Positions 29,796-39,273 of a stretch of 64,000 nt of DNA are shown here, piece after piece. Under the pieces are notes generated by a model. The model searched no databases, was not told where the DNA came from, and saw nothing but the letters and a program-made list of their open reading frames with translations. Within the stretch, counting starts at the first letter, position 1. Each line of letters starts with the position of its first letter. This DNA comes from Stieleria varia (GTDB lineage Bacteria; Planctomycetota; Planctomycetia; Pirellulales; Pirellulaceae). The DNA is taken from NCBI RefSeq assembly GCF_038443385.1, contig NZ_CP151726.1, positions 682,001 through 746,000 of the forward strand, in the 5' to 3' direction. The translations under genes were made by a program, and so were the position numbers.

Positions 29796-31445
29796 TCAGC
29801 GTTTGCGTTTCTTGCCCGCTGGCGGTTTTGTGAACGCGTCGGTGAAGGGCGCCGATTCGAAAATCGGATCGTCGGTGACACGAGGATCGCCGGTGGATTT
29901 CAATTCACCCATCAGACGGTCATGAAGTCGGCTGCGAACATCCTGCGATTTGGGATCGCCTGCGAGGTTTTCTAAACAATGCGGATCGGCTTTGATGTCG
30001 TACAGCTCAAACTCGGGCGGACGACCGAAGGCGTAATCGAATGACTTGGGGTCTTCGTCTCGCCGGGTCGCCACCCAAGCCTTCGTCGGACTGGCGTCCA
30101 TGTCGCCGAATGCTGCGAAGGTATTTTCTCGCAGGTCTTCGTAGGACGGCATCGGTCCCTCCGGTTTCCCGAGTCCAGGGCCGGTCCCCATCGGCCAACG
30201 TTCCGGTTCAAAGTTGATCACGTACAGATACTGATCGGTGCGAATGCCACGTTGGGGATAGGGTTTGAAATCCGTGCGAGCGGCGGCAACGTGACGTTCC
30301 CGTCCAAAGAACACCGCATCCCTCTCGGCGTCTACGGTTCCGCTTTGGTCGCTTTTCAAGACGTTGATCAACGATCGCGCCGTCATGTTGTCCGTCGGTT
30401 TCACACCGGCGGCTTCTAAGAACGTGGGTGCCAAATCAGGCAGCGTGACGAAGTCGTCGACCACGCGTCCCGGCGTCTGAATCCCGGCCGGCCATCGAAT
30501 CGCGAGCGGAACCTGAGTGCCCAAGTCGTACAGGTTGCATTTTCCCCGCGTGACACCGGGGATGCCGTGGTCACCGCTGACGACCAAGATCGTATTGTCG
30601 TACTGGCCGATTCGCTTGAGTTCTTCGATCAGCACACCCAGCCCAGCGTCGAACGCTGCGACTTCGCCCAAGTAGTCGGCAAAGTCCTCGCGGACGACAT
30701 CAACGTCGGGCAAGAATGGTGGCAACTTGCCTTTGAGAGAATCCGGATCAATGCCCCAAAGTTTCTTGCCGCTGCCCGCGATCCACTTGCGGTGAACATT
30801 CGTCGGACCCAACCAGTAGCAGAAGGGTTGGTCGCCGTCGAGTCGCGAGTCATCATCGGCATCCAAGAACGAGCGGATGTTTTGGCGTATCTCGTCCAGC
30901 AAAGCCGCCTTGCCCTGCTCGGGGTTCTTCGCTCCCATCGCGTTCTGCGAAAATCCGTTGAAGCGACCGCCGTGTTTGTTGAATGCTCGCTCGGCACCGC
31001 CGTGCGGCGCGTTGGCCGGAGTGCCGGGGCTCCAGACCTTGTAGGTGTGCCCGATGCGATAGCCGTCACCCTGCAACATCATCGGATAGGCGGGGATGGA
31101 AAAGTCCCAAATCGCGCCCTGCAGGATAGATGCTCGACCGCATCGCCAGAAATGCTGGCCGGATAACAGGGAACTGCGGCAGGGTGTGCACGATGGAGCG
31201 CTGACGAACGCTCGCGTGAACAAGACGCCTTCCGCTGCGACTTGGTCGAACACCGGTGTCTTTGCAGCGTCGCTGGGGCCACCGGGTTTCAGCTTCGCAT
31301 AGACCCCCGCGTATTGGCCCCAGTCATCGGCGAACGCCATCACGATATTGGGCCGCGGATTCGAATCTTCTGCGGTTTGAGCGGCTTGGATGCAAGTATT
31401 CCAAGCGAATAGAAGAATCAACGAGGATAGCGCTGGGCTATTCAT
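29796..31445 (-). CDS. Secreted sulfatase (formylglycine type)
   Basis: The 549-residue product has a signal peptide ('[18 protein letters not shown]') and the sulfatase N-terminal metal-binding segment '[17 protein letters not shown]'. The catalytic motif '[17 protein letters not shown]' contains C-T-P-C-R, in which the first Cys would be converted to formylglycine. Further metal and substrate residues are in '[18 protein letters not shown]'. It hydrolyses sulfate esters, probably of algal polysaccharides as in marine planctomycetes, but the substrate cannot be read from the sequence. It lies convergent with the peroxidase gene. Maturation would require a formylglycine-generating enzyme, not found in the window. 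Confidence 0.93.
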   Translation of the reverse strand: MNSPALSSLILLFAWNTCIQAAQTAEDSNPRPNIVMAFADDWGQYAGVYAKLKPGGPSDAAKTPVFDQVAAEGVLFTRAFVSAPSCTPCRSSLLSGQHFWRCGRASILQGAIWDFSIPAYPMMLQGDGYRIGHTYKVWSPGTPANAPHGGAERAFNKHGGRFNGFSQNAMGAKNPEQGKAALLDEIRQNIRSFLDADDDSRLDGDQPFCYWLGPTNVHRKWIAGSGKKLWGIDPDSLKGKLPPFLPDVDVVREDFADYLGEVAAFDAGLGVLIEELKRIGQYDNTILVVSGDHGIPGVTRGKCNLYDLGTQVPLAIRWPAGIQTPGRVVDDFVTLPDLAPTFLEAAGVKPTDNMTARSLINVLKSDQSGTVDAERDAVFFGRERHVAAARTDFKPYPQRGIRTDQYLYVINFEPERWPMGTGPGLGKPEGPMPSYEDLRENTFAAFGDMDASPTKAWVATRRDEDPKSFDYAFGRPPEFELYDIKADPHCLENLAGDPKSQDVRSRLHDRLMGELKSTGDPRVTDDPIFESAPFTDAFTKPPAGKKRKR

Positions 31446-31615
31446 GGTGCATCCAAAGCATCGAGGATCGAGAACGAAATCCTCCCTATCATACTCAACG
31501 TGGTCAGTACCAGGTGATCACATGTGCGAAACGCGAAAGGCGGGTCGAAAGGAATTGACAGGGCTCGTACGATATCCACAACTGATCAACCTCGTCCCGT
31601 GGATTCCTTAGCAAC

Positions 31616-32398
31616 ATGTTGATTGTCGTTTCACCCGCCAAGACCTTGGATTTCGAATCGCGGGTTTCGGTGCCCGAGTGCACCGTACCGCGGCTGCTGG
31701 ACGACGCGGCGCAGTTGGCCGATGTGCTCAAGTCCAAGTCGCCTGCACAGTTGAAACGCATGATGTCCATCAGCGACAAGCTGGCCGAGCAAAATCACCA
31801 GCGATTCCAAGACTGGGATGCATCGGCTCATCAATCCGCAAACGATGATGGCTCACGTCCCGCCGTGATGGCCTTCAAAGGCGACGTTTATCTTGGGCTC
31901 AAAGCCGACGAGATGACCCCAAAACAGTTGCTCCACGCGCAAGACCACCTGCGGATTCTCTCGGGAATGTATGGCATCCTGCGTCCGTTGGACCGGATGC
32001 TGCCCTATCGTTTGGAAATGGGAACGACCCTGAAAACGAAACGTGGCAAAGATCTCTATGCGTTTTGGGGATCTCGCATCACGGATGAGCTGAACGCCCA
32101 ATTGGCCGCGACGAAGACACCGCTGCTACTCAACTTGGCGTCCAACGAATATTTCCGCAGCGTGCGTGCGGGCGAATTGAATGCATCAGTGGTCGCGCCG
32201 GTGTTCAAGGATTTCAGCAACGGCAAGTACAAAGTGTTGAGTTTCTTTGCCAAGAAAGCACGGGGAACCATGGCGGCTTGGGTGATCAAACACAAGGTCA
32301 AGACGCTTAAGAAACTGGTGAGCTTTGCCGAAGACGGCTACACCTATGACGAAGCGTCATCGACAGAGAACGCGCCGGTTTTCTTGCGTACCGGCTGA
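31616..32398 (+). CDS. yaaA: Peroxide stress protein YaaA (UPF0246)
   Basis: The 260-residue product matches the YaaA family from end to end: 'MLIVVSPAKTLDFES' at the N-terminus, 'AVMAFKGDVYLGLKA', 'HLRILSGMYGILRPLDRM', 'YRLEMGTTLKT', and the C-terminal 'FFAKKARGTMAAWVI'. In E. coli the protein lowers free iron and limits damage under peroxide stress and binds DNA; by inference the role here is similar. Length matches the family (258 in E. coli). It stands alone between a divergent sulfatase and a convergent kinase. Confidence 0.93.
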   Translation: MLIVVSPAKTLDFESRVSVPECTVPRLLDDAAQLADVLKSKSPAQLKRMMSISDKLAEQNHQRFQDWDASAHQSANDDGSRPAVMAFKGDVYLGLKADEMTPKQLLHAQDHLRILSGMYGILRPLDRMLPYRLEMGTTLKTKRGKDLYAFWGSRITDELNAQLAATKTPLLLNLASNEYFRSVRAGELNASVVAPVFKDFSNGKYKVLSFFAKKARGTMAAWVIKHKVKTLKKLVSFAEDGYTYDEASSTENAPVFLRTG

Positions 32399-32431
32399 TC
32401 AATAATCCGCATCTCGGCACCAGCGTTTGAA

Positions 32432-33406
32432 TCAGACGGTTTGCGGAAAGATCGACTGAATCGCATCGATCATCTCACGCATCGACTGGAATCGCTTTGC
32501 AGGTTGTTTTTCCAACGCCCGCATCACCACAGCGTCTGCCGTTTTAGGAATGCCGATTTCTGGAGCGGCCTCGCTGGGCGGGGTGACATCTTTGTTGAGA
32601 ATGTTGTCAAAGGTTTCATCGAGATGTGTCCCGCGAAACGGTTCTCGAATCACGAGTGCTTCGTAGAGGCACACGCCGACGTTGAAAACATCGCTTCGTT
32701 CGTCCAAGCCGCGATTGCCTCGAACTTGTTCGGGCGACATGTACAGTGGGGTCCCGGGACGCTGGCCGCCACCGGTGAGTGTTTGCAGTTGTTCCCCGGG
32801 GTCTCGTGTGGCGATCCTGTCCTGTCGGATCACGGTTTGGTCATCGACGTGCCCCCAGACTTTGGCGACACCCCAGTCCAGCAGGTAGACTTCGCCGAAA
32901 TTCCCGACCCAGATGTTTTCCGGTTTGACGTCTCGATGGATCACGCCGCGGGCGTGGGCGTACGCGAGTGCTTGGCAGGCGCCCTCGATGATGTCGATTC
33001 GTTTGGGGATGGGGAATGCTTTGGCGGTCGCTTCATCTTTGCGTGCGATCCGTTTCAGGACCTGAAACAGGTTTTCGCCGCTGATGCGTTTCATCACAAA
33101 GTAAACGCCTTCGAGCAAATCCCGTCCGATGTCGTAGACGGGGACCGTGTTGGGGTGCTGCAACTGAGCCGTCACCCGTGCTTCACGCAGCAGGCGTCTG
33201 CGTTCGTTGACATCGTTGGTCAACGGGGGCAAGACGGATTTGATGGCGACAGTGCGTCCTGTCACGGGATCAAAGGCGGATCGTAGCAGCCCGTTGCCGC
33301 CGCGAGCGATTTCTCGCAGACCGGTGTACCGGTCGATTCCGCTGGGGATCTTGTTGGGCAGATCCGGGTCGGTGGCGGACAGGATGATTGTCGGTTCGCT
33401 CTGCAT
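32432..33406 (-). CDS. Serine/threonine protein kinase
   Basis: The 324-residue product is little more than a kinase domain. The glycine loop is 'IARGGNGLLRSAFD', the lysine is in 'RTVAIKSVLPP', the catalytic loop is 'GVIHRDVKPENIWVG' and the metal motif is 'YLLDWGVAKVWG', with DWG replacing DFG. Further landmarks are 'GTPLYMSPEQVRG' and 'DVFNVGVCLYEALV'. There is no transmembrane helix and no extracellular sensor, so it should be cytoplasmic. It lies six bases after the DUF1294 gene and is probably co-transcribed with it. Its substrates are unknown. Confidence 0.92.
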   Translation of the reverse strand: MQSEPTIILSATDPDLPNKIPSGIDRYTGLREIARGGNGLLRSAFDPVTGRTVAIKSVLPPLTNDVNERRRLLREARVTAQLQHPNTVPVYDIGRDLLEGVYFVMKRISGENLFQVLKRIARKDEATAKAFPIPKRIDIIEGACQALAYAHARGVIHRDVKPENIWVGNFGEVYLLDWGVAKVWGHVDDQTVIRQDRIATRDPGEQLQTLTGGGQRPGTPLYMSPEQVRGNRGLDERSDVFNVGVCLYEALVIREPFRGTHLDETFDNILNKDVTPPSEAAPEIGIPKTADAVVMRALEKQPAKRFQSMREMIDAIQSIFPQTV

Positions 33407-33412
33407 GGCGTT

Positions 33413-33694
33413 TCACGCCCCTTTTATCAACAGTTGCCACAGTGCCCCGCTGAGAGCGAGATGCACCACCATAGCGACGAAGAACTTGATTCGATAGGAA
33501 AGTTTGGCGGTTTTGTGTCGGATGTACCGACCGCAAATCAGTGCCCCCGGCCAACCGCCCACGGCGCTGGCAATCAGCAGCGTTCGTTCGGCGATGCGTT
33601 GTTTTGCACGGCTGGCGGCGCGTTTGTCCCAGGCATACATTGCCGCCGTCACGACGCTGGCAGCAATCGTCCAGAGAGCGTAAGCCCATATCAT
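33413..33694 (-). CDS. DUF1294 small membrane protein
   Basis: The ATG at 33694 ('MIWAYALWTIAA') gives 93 residues with two or three hydrophobic segments. The DUF1294 signature is present: 'MYAWDKRAASRAKQRIAE' and 'IASAVGGWPGALIC', then 'HKTAKLSYRIKFF'. The family is of unknown function. An alternative ATG at 33739 would overlap the start codon of the divergent helicase (33738), leaving no space for ribosome sites, so the internal ATG is preferred. The gene is followed six bases later by the kinase gene. Confidence 0.8.
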   Translation of the reverse strand: MIWAYALWTIAASVVTAAMYAWDKRAASRAKQRIAERTLLIASAVGGWPGALICGRYIRHKTAKLSYRIKFFVAMVVHLALSGALWQLLIKGA

Positions 33695-33737
33695 ACTGAT
33701 TTGTCCGTTTCGTTGCTCGCAGTCGTAAACCAAGCTC

Positions 33738-35648
33738 ATGCCGGCCCCTCCGATCGACACACTTTCGCCCGACCACTACTTTGACCGACTGGAGCGTTGG
33801 TTGGAACTGGAGGGGGACGCAGAACGCGAGCGGATGGCTCGCCGACGGCAAATTCAGGCTCAGCGTGATGCCGAAGCGACCGGCGAAACGATCGTGCAGC
33901 TGGAAATCCAAGATCACCGCACCGGACTGGCCGGTCGGTTGCTGATCGATTTGGTCAAACTCAGCGGGCAGCCGTTGCCCATGAATCGACTGAAAGTCGG
34001 TTCGCCGGTGGTGCTCTCGGACAACGACGACGTCAACGATCCCGGCGTCCCAGGCGTTGTCAGCAAACGCAAGCATAACGTGATCCAAGTCGCCACCGAT
34101 CGCTGGCCCGAGGCAAGCCGCTTGCGATTGGACTTGTCGCCCGACGAAACCACGCGGCGGCGACAACTGGCGACGATCGCGAGGGCGCGGATGGCCAAGG
34201 GACGCAGTGGCATCCTGCGTGACATGATCTTGAACGTTCGCCCGTTTCGAGAGCCCAAAAAAACAGCCGACGTGACCTTTTTGTCGCAACTCAATCCGCC
34301 GCAACAGGCCGCCGTCCGGTTCGCGCTCGCATCGCCCGATTTGGCCATTTTGCATGGACCGCCGGGAACCGGCAAAACCACAACGCTCGCCGAAATCATC
34401 TATCAGGCCGTCAAGCGTGGCCAACGCGTGCTGGCCTGCGCGCCAAGCAACACCGCCGTGGACAACTTGCTCGAGCGACTCGTGTCGATGTTGCCGGGCG
34501 TGTTGCGAGTGGGGCACCCGGCCCGCGTCTTCGAGGCCCTGCGAGGACACACTTTGGACGAACTGGTGGACGCCGACCCGTCGACCGATGTGATCCGTGA
34601 CATGCGACGCGAAGTCGATCAGTTGATCCGCGCGGCGTCGAAGTTTCAACCCGGACGCGAGGGAGGACGAAAGCGGGCGCAGATGTATGCCGAAGCCGGT
34701 CAGTTGCGTGGCCAGATCCGAGCGCTGGAAAAATCGATCGTGCGTCACCTCATCGAGTCCGCCGACGTGATTTGCACGACCACGACCATCGACGAAGACT
34801 TGTTGGGCGATTGTCCATTTGATTTGGTGGTGATCGACGAAGCCTGTCAGTGCACCGAGTCGAGCGTCTGGCAGGCTCTCTTGCGGGCCGATCAAGTCGT
34901 CATGGCGGGCGACCACTGTCAATTGCCACCCACCGTGCTGAGCGACGTCGCTGCACGCGAAGGCATGCGTGATTCGATGATGCAACGATTGATCCTAAAA
35001 CACGGCGACACGTTGTTCCGTCGCTTGACGGTGCAGTATCGAATGCACGAGTCGATCATGGAGTTCAGTTCGCGAGAGTTTTATGACGGTGAACTGATCG
35101 CCGATGTGTCGGTTCGCAAACATCGCTTGTGTGATTTGCCTGATGTGATTGAAACGCCACTGACCAGCGAGCCGCTGGAGTTGATCGACACGGCGGGCGC
35201 GGGTTTCGATGAACAGCTCGAACCGGACGGCGAGAGCAAGTTGAATCGGGGCGAAGCCAAAGTGGTGCTGCACTTGGTTCGCGAGTTGATGGAATCCGGA
35301 ATCAAACCACGTCAGATTGCGATCATCGCACCGTATGCCGCGCAAGTGCGTCTGTTGCGAAATCGGTTGGACGTCTCCGGCCTGGAAGTCGACACGGTGG
35401 ACGGATTTCAGGGACGAGAAAAGGAAGTGGTGATCATCACGTTTGTCCGCAGCAACACGATCGGCGAAATCGGTTTCTTGGGCGACACGCGACGCACCAA
35501 TGTCGCGCTGACACGTGCAAAACGGAAACTGATCGTGATCGGCGACAGTGCCACACTGGGCAACAACGCTTTCTACGCCAGGATGCTCGAGTACTTTGAG
35601 AGCCAGGAATCCTACCGCAGCGTCTGGGAGTACGTGGACGTGACGTAG
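33738..35648 (+). CDS. UPF1/IGHMBP2-like superfamily 1 helicase
   Basis: The 636-residue product has Walker A 'HGPPGTGKTTTLAEI' (about 210-225), motif Ia 'ACAPSNTAVDNLLERL', Walker B 'DLVVIDEACQCTESS' and motif III 'VMAGDHCQLPPTVLS'. Motif IV-like is 'RLTVQYRMHESIMEF', motif V 'VDTVDGFQGREKEVVIITF' and motif VI 'RTNVALTRAKRKLIVIGD'. This is the UPF1-like branch of SF1 (IGHMBP2, Dna2-related AAA_12). Such enzymes unwind DNA or RNA 5'-3'. The N-terminal 200 residues contain a beta-barrel-like region. It is divergent from the DUF1294 gene with almost no intergenic space. Confidence 0.92.
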   Translation: MPAPPIDTLSPDHYFDRLERWLELEGDAERERMARRRQIQAQRDAEATGETIVQLEIQDHRTGLAGRLLIDLVKLSGQPLPMNRLKVGSPVVLSDNDDVNDPGVPGVVSKRKHNVIQVATDRWPEASRLRLDLSPDETTRRRQLATIARARMAKGRSGILRDMILNVRPFREPKKTADVTFLSQLNPPQQAAVRFALASPDLAILHGPPGTGKTTTLAEIIYQAVKRGQRVLACAPSNTAVDNLLERLVSMLPGVLRVGHPARVFEALRGHTLDELVDADPSTDVIRDMRREVDQLIRAASKFQPGREGGRKRAQMYAEAGQLRGQIRALEKSIVRHLIESADVICTTTTIDEDLLGDCPFDLVVIDEACQCTESSVWQALLRADQVVMAGDHCQLPPTVLSDVAAREGMRDSMMQRLILKHGDTLFRRLTVQYRMHESIMEFSSREFYDGELIADVSVRKHRLCDLPDVIETPLTSEPLELIDTAGAGFDEQLEPDGESKLNRGEAKVVLHLVRELMESGIKPRQIAIIAPYAAQVRLLRNRLDVSGLEVDTVDGFQGREKEVVIITFVRSNTIGEIGFLGDTRRTNVALTRAKRKLIVIGDSATLGNNAFYARMLEYFESQESYRSVWEYVDVT

Positions 35649-35818
35649 GATGAATCACTTTGTCGTGGGATTCGCCAGAATTCTCATCGCTGAGGATCTC
35701 CGGCGAACACCACCTCGCCTAGCCTGGATCATTCATGCGGATGTTTGATTTTAGCGCAAACAGATTCATTGACAATGAGTTGTGACATCGTTGGGAAATG
35801 CAGATTGTTTTTCATAAC

Positions 35819-35867
35819 CCGACGTGTAAGCGAGGGATTTAGCGAGTATCCCTCGCTGACGCGTCGG
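35819..35867. terminator. Palindrome between convergent genes, possible bidirectional terminator
   Basis: The arms 35819-35838 and 35848-35867 are imperfectly complementary around a 9-base loop. They sit in the 243-base gap between the end of the helicase (plus) and the end of the aspartoacylase-like gene (minus). There is no long T-run. The words resemble the dispersed palindromes elsewhere in the window. Confidence 0.5.
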
Positions 35868-35891
35868 GTAATGAATCATCCGGGCTAGGCA

Positions 35892-37034
35892 TCAAAACTC
35901 AATGTCAAAGGCTTCGGTCACCTGGATGCCGGTGGCCAAGTGTTCGTGGGCGGTGCGTTGGACATCGTCACACTCGACTTGGGACTCGTGACGTTTGGCG
36001 GACTTTGGATTGGGCAAGCGTCCGAGATGGACGATCGGCTCGCCGGGTTGCACGGCAGGCAAAGTGGACATGCCGATCACGATGCCGGTGAATGGAGCGA
36101 CCAAACGGTTTTGATCTTCGGAGAGCAAGCTGCTGTTGGTGGCAATGGGTTGGCCTTTAACGACGATGTCACCGGGGGCAACATGCATGGCGACGAAGCC
36201 GCCTCGTTCGGCTCGGATCCACTTGGTCTGTTTGATCATCGCTTGGTTCTCGGGGACCTCGGGTTTGCCATCGATCATCTCGAGTTCCTTCAGGACGTTC
36301 AGCACGCCACGTGTCATGCATTCCGCGACCGACGGCTCGACTTTCCATACCTCGCCGCCTTCCACAACGATGGTCGGGCACCCCGCGCGGGTGGCCTCCC
36401 GTCGAAAGGAACCCTGAGGACCGGAGCCGGCCAAGATGATTCCCGAACCAAACGCTTTGGCAATTCGCATGCATTCCGGTTTGCGAATGTCGGCACGGAC
36501 GTTCGGAAAATTGGTCCTCCGCACCGCAGCGGTGTGCAAGTCGATGCCATAGTCGCAGCGGCGCACCAACGCGTCAAAGATCACCCGTGCCATCCGCGAA
36601 GCCATGCTGCCCGAGTCGGAACCGGGGAAGCAACGATTGAGATCGCGGCGGTCGGGCAAGTACCGCGAGTGTCGCTCAAAGCCGAGCACATTGAGGATGG
36701 GGATCAGCAGCAACGTTCCGCGTCGGAGCGTCCAGTTGGCGTCTCCCAAGAGGGTCCGGATTGCGCCGGTGCCGTTGATTTCATCGCCGTGCAGCGCCGC
36801 ACAAACGAACAGCGTGGGGCCGGGCTCGATCCCGCGGCGGACTTGGATCGGGACGGAGACGCTGCGACTGCTGTAGGTTTCCGTGATCAGCAGTTCGGTG
36901 TTGACGAAGCTGCCCGGCTGGACGTGATTTCCAAACCAGGGCTCATCCTCGGGCGTCGAGGCTGTGCCGGGGATGCTTTTATCAACTGTGCTTTCAAAGT
37001 TCGCGATTTCGTCAGAATGGTTCTCGTCTAGCAT
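35892..37034 (-). CDS. Succinylglutamate desuccinylase/aspartoacylase family zinc hydrolase
   Basis: The ATG at 37034 ('MLDENHSDEIANF') gives 380 residues; longer versions would run into the lipA gene. Zinc ligands are visible in 'CAALHGDEINGTGAIRT' (His and Glu) and 'YGIDLHTAAVRRTNFP' (His), with the substrate-binding arginine region 'LPDRRDLNRCFPG'. The C-terminal part has a biotinyl-like beta-barrel ('GGFVAMHVAPGDIVVKGQPI'). The family removes acyl groups from N-acyl amino acids or similar amides. The exact substrate is not determined. It follows lipA by 73 bases on the same strand. Confidence 0.9.
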   Translation of the reverse strand: MLDENHSDEIANFESTVDKSIPGTASTPEDEPWFGNHVQPGSFVNTELLITETYSSRSVSVPIQVRRGIEPGPTLFVCAALHGDEINGTGAIRTLLGDANWTLRRGTLLLIPILNVLGFERHSRYLPDRRDLNRCFPGSDSGSMASRMARVIFDALVRRCDYGIDLHTAAVRRTNFPNVRADIRKPECMRIAKAFGSGIILAGSGPQGSFRREATRAGCPTIVVEGGEVWKVEPSVAECMTRGVLNVLKELEMIDGKPEVPENQAMIKQTKWIRAERGGFVAMHVAPGDIVVKGQPIATNSSLLSEDQNRLVAPFTGIVIGMSTLPAVQPGEPIVHLGRLPNPKSAKRHESQVECDDVQRTAHEHLATGIQVTEAFDIEF

Positions 37035-37107
37035 TGCTGACCCTAAAACTAAACTTTGCAGACCATTCGTGCTGCGGGAACGAATTGAGTTTGCTTCACA
37101 ACCCGAG

Positions 37108-38025
37108 CTACTGGGATTCGGCCATGTCACGTGCATGGTAACTGCTGCGCACAAACGGGCCACTGGCTACTTTCTTGAATCCCATGCTTCGGGCGATATC
37201 GCCCAGTTCATCAAACTCCTCCGGCGGAACATACCGTACAACCGGCAAATATTTCTCACCCGGTTGCAAGTACTGACCGAGCGTCAGGAAGTCGACGCCG
37301 TACTCTCGCAGGTCGGCCAACGCGTCGAGCAATTCGCCTCGCTCTTCGCCCAAGCCCAGCATCAATCCGCTTTTGGTTTTCACTCCGGCGTCGTACTGTT
37401 TGACGTCGCGCATCATCTGCAGCGTCCATCGGTAATCACTTTTGGGTCCGCGGACACGGCGGTACAAACGTGGGACCGTTTCCATGTTGTGGTTGAATAC
37501 ATCGGGCTTGGCCTCGATCACTCGCGCCAGGGCGTCTTTGCAATGAACAAAGTCCGGCGTCAGGACTTCGGTAGTCGCGCCGGTTCGCTCGCGTACGGCC
37601 ACGACGCAACGATAGAAATGATCCGCGCCGCCGTCGGGCAGGTCGTCGCGTGTCACGCTGGTGATCACAACATGCTTGAGCCCCAGTCGCGCGGCAGCTT
37701 CGGCGACCCGATCCGGTTCATCACCACTGGGTGCTTGCGGTGGTCGGCCGCGATGCACGGCACAGAAACCGCACGGTCGCGTGCAAACATTTCCCAAGAT
37801 CATGAAGGTCGCGGTTTGTTGACTGTAGCACTCCATTCGGTTGGGGCACTTGGCATTGTCACAAACCGTCTCCAGACCGAGTTCCTCCATCAGGCCGTCG
37901 GTCATGTGGTTGGCGTTGCTCTTGGGGATCGGCCGCTTGAGCCATCGCGGCAAACGCCCGCTGCCGCTCAAGTCCGTGCCTTGAGGGATCTCTGGTTCAG
38001 CGACGACGGGCAATCGAAAGGCCAT
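37108..38025 (-). CDS. lipA: Lipoyl synthase
   Basis: The ATG at 38025 ('MAFRLPVVAEPEIPQG') gives 305 residues, the usual size (E. coli 321). Both iron-sulfur clusters are accounted for. The auxiliary-cluster cysteines are in 'ETVCDNAKCPNRMECY', and the radical-SAM CX3CX2C motif is in 'NVCTRPCGFCAVHRG'. The C-terminal 'KKVASGPFVRSSYHA' contains the conserved RSSYHA that supplies the serine ligand. It inserts two sulfur atoms into octanoyl groups of lipoyl-dependent enzymes using SAM. No lipB was seen nearby. Upstream in-frame codons to 38163 are Pro/Ser rich and were excluded. Confidence 0.96.
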   Translation of the reverse strand: MAFRLPVVAEPEIPQGTDLSGSGRLPRWLKRPIPKSNANHMTDGLMEELGLETVCDNAKCPNRMECYSQQTATFMILGNVCTRPCGFCAVHRGRPPQAPSGDEPDRVAEAAARLGLKHVVITSVTRDDLPDGGADHFYRCVVAVRERTGATTEVLTPDFVHCKDALARVIEAKPDVFNHNMETVPRLYRRVRGPKSDYRWTLQMMRDVKQYDAGVKTKSGLMLGLGEERGELLDALADLREYGVDFLTLGQYLQPGEKYLPVVRYVPPEEFDELGDIARSMGFKKVASGPFVRSSYHARDMAESQ

Positions 38026-38307
38026 GGAGGGGCGTTCTGGGGAGCGAGTGTTCAGGAGCGGGTGGGGACTCAGGACCGCAGGGGAAAATCCCGGGGGGTG
38101 AGCAATCGGGCTCACGGGGCGCGAAAACAGCGTCTCCGCAGGACGGAATCCCAGCCGAGGCACAGGTTATTGTAGTGGGTCGCACCGATCAGCAAACCGG
38201 AGCGCTGCCGGTTCCCGCCAATGCCGAGGACAACGTGCCGGGGGCGTCCCCAGTTTGTCTGCAGCGGATTCCTTCTGGAAACTATTCCCACCCGCTACAA
38301 TTCCCCA

Positions 38308-38814
38308 ATGGCAAAGAAAAAGCAACCCAAAGCAAAAAAGACCGCGGCAAAGGGCAAAGAGCCCGCGCTGAAAATGGTCTCCGAAAACCGCAAAGCGAGG
38401 CACAAATACGAGATTTTGGACTCGATCGAGTGCGGGATGATGCTGATCGGCAGCGAAGTCAAATCGATGCGTGAGGGCAAATTGTCGCTCGACGAGGCCC
38501 ACATTCGCATCAAAGACCAGGAATTGTGGCTCATCGGTGCCGACGTCGGCCATTACAACAACGCCGGTTCTTGGAATCATGACCCACGACGGCCACGCAA
38601 GCTGTTGGTGCACCAGCGTGAATTCGACAAATTCGCCGGCAGGGCGTTGGAAAGGGGCCTGACGTTGGTCCCGCTGCGTGTTTATTTCAACAATCGCGGG
38701 ATCGCCAAATGCGTGATGGCACTGGTTCGCGGCAAAAAACTGCACGACAAACGCGAATCGATCAAAAAACGCGAAACCGATCGCGGGTTGCAGCGTGCGA
38801 TGCGACGCGGATGA
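38308..38814 (+). CDS. smpB: SsrA-binding protein SmpB
   Basis: The ATG at 38308 gives 168 residues, normal for SmpB. After a Lys-rich start the conserved core is present: 'VSENRKARHKYEILDSIECG', 'LIGSEVKSMREGKLSL', 'HDPRRPRKLLVHQREFDK' and 'LVPLRVYFNNRGIAK', ending in the basic tail. It binds tmRNA for trans-translation and rescue of stalled ribosomes. I did not find ssrA in the window. It is divergent from lipA. Confidence 0.95.
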   Translation: MAKKKQPKAKKTAAKGKEPALKMVSENRKARHKYEILDSIECGMMLIGSEVKSMREGKLSLDEAHIRIKDQELWLIGADVGHYNNAGSWNHDPRRPRKLLVHQREFDKFAGRALERGLTLVPLRVYFNNRGIAKCVMALVRGKKLHDKRESIKKRETDRGLQRAMRRG

Positions 38815-38927
38815 TGTGAAGCCCCAGTTTTCATCAAACCTCTTGGAGGTGTCGGACGTAGAGACTCTCAAGAGATCGACGCACGCCGCCCTGACCCGGT
38901 GTCAAAACAGCGAGTTGAACCTTTTAC

Positions 38928-39062
38928 ACTAGTGCATCGTCCAGTCTTGGAACGTGGGTTTGATAAATGAGCCGTTTTGGCGTTAGCCACGGTTTTCGCG
39001 ACTCAACCGTGGCTAACGCCAAAACGGCTAACCCCAAAATCAAGACTGGACGATGCACTAGT
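38928..39062. repeat. Nested perfect palindrome, unit A
   Basis: Outer arms 38928-38948 and 39042-39062 are perfectly complementary over 21 bases. Inside them arms 38971-38994 and 39005-39028 are perfectly complementary over 24 bases around a 10-base loop. The whole can fold into a long cruciform. No coding sequence is present. It looks like a non-autonomous palindromic element or MITE. Confidence 0.85.
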
Positions 39063-39176
39063 GGTCTGAGACGCCTAAGAGTTAGGGTTTGCCGTAGTGG
39101 ATCTTGTCAAAGATCCCACCACTGCAGGATCTTTAACAAGATCCACTACCCTTAAGTTAAGGTCCCAGACCACTAG
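39058..39176. repeat. Nested palindrome, unit B, abutting unit A
   Basis: Outer arms 39058-39072 and 39162-39176 differ at one base. Inner arms 39094-39116 and 39127-39149 (23 bases) differ at one base. Unit B shares the CTAGTG boundary with unit A, and the same CACTAG word closes it. A different core with the same architecture suggests two related elements inserted side by side. Confidence 0.8.
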
Positions 39177-39273
39177 CACGACACGCTAGTGAGTGACTCA
39201 CGGTGTTTTGTTCACCCGCTAACGCTTCGTGCTGATATTTGCATCCTCATTTCCTGCCTCCCACCGATTGCTC

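Larger units (their letters stand above)
38815..39273. other. Intergenic region holding palindromic units, no gene
   Basis: This 459-base gap between smpB and the ABC ATPase gene holds nested palindrome units A and B and, near 39182-39236, a degenerate relative of the dispersed CGCTTCGTGCT palindrome. The first 110 bases show nothing recognisable. A small open frame (38967-39155) runs through the palindromes and is not considered a gene. Confidence 0.7.

Noticed and set aside
33270..34985. 571-codon minus-strand frame antisense to the helicase
   Set aside because: The plus strand encodes a full set of helicase motifs, and the antisense frame also overlaps the DUF1294 and kinase genes.
36964..38175. 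403-codon plus-strand frame antisense to lipA
   Set aside because: The minus strand has both LipA cysteine motifs; the plus frame has none of its own.
38167..38871. 234-codon minus-strand frame over smpB
   Set aside because: Antisense to a clear SmpB gene.
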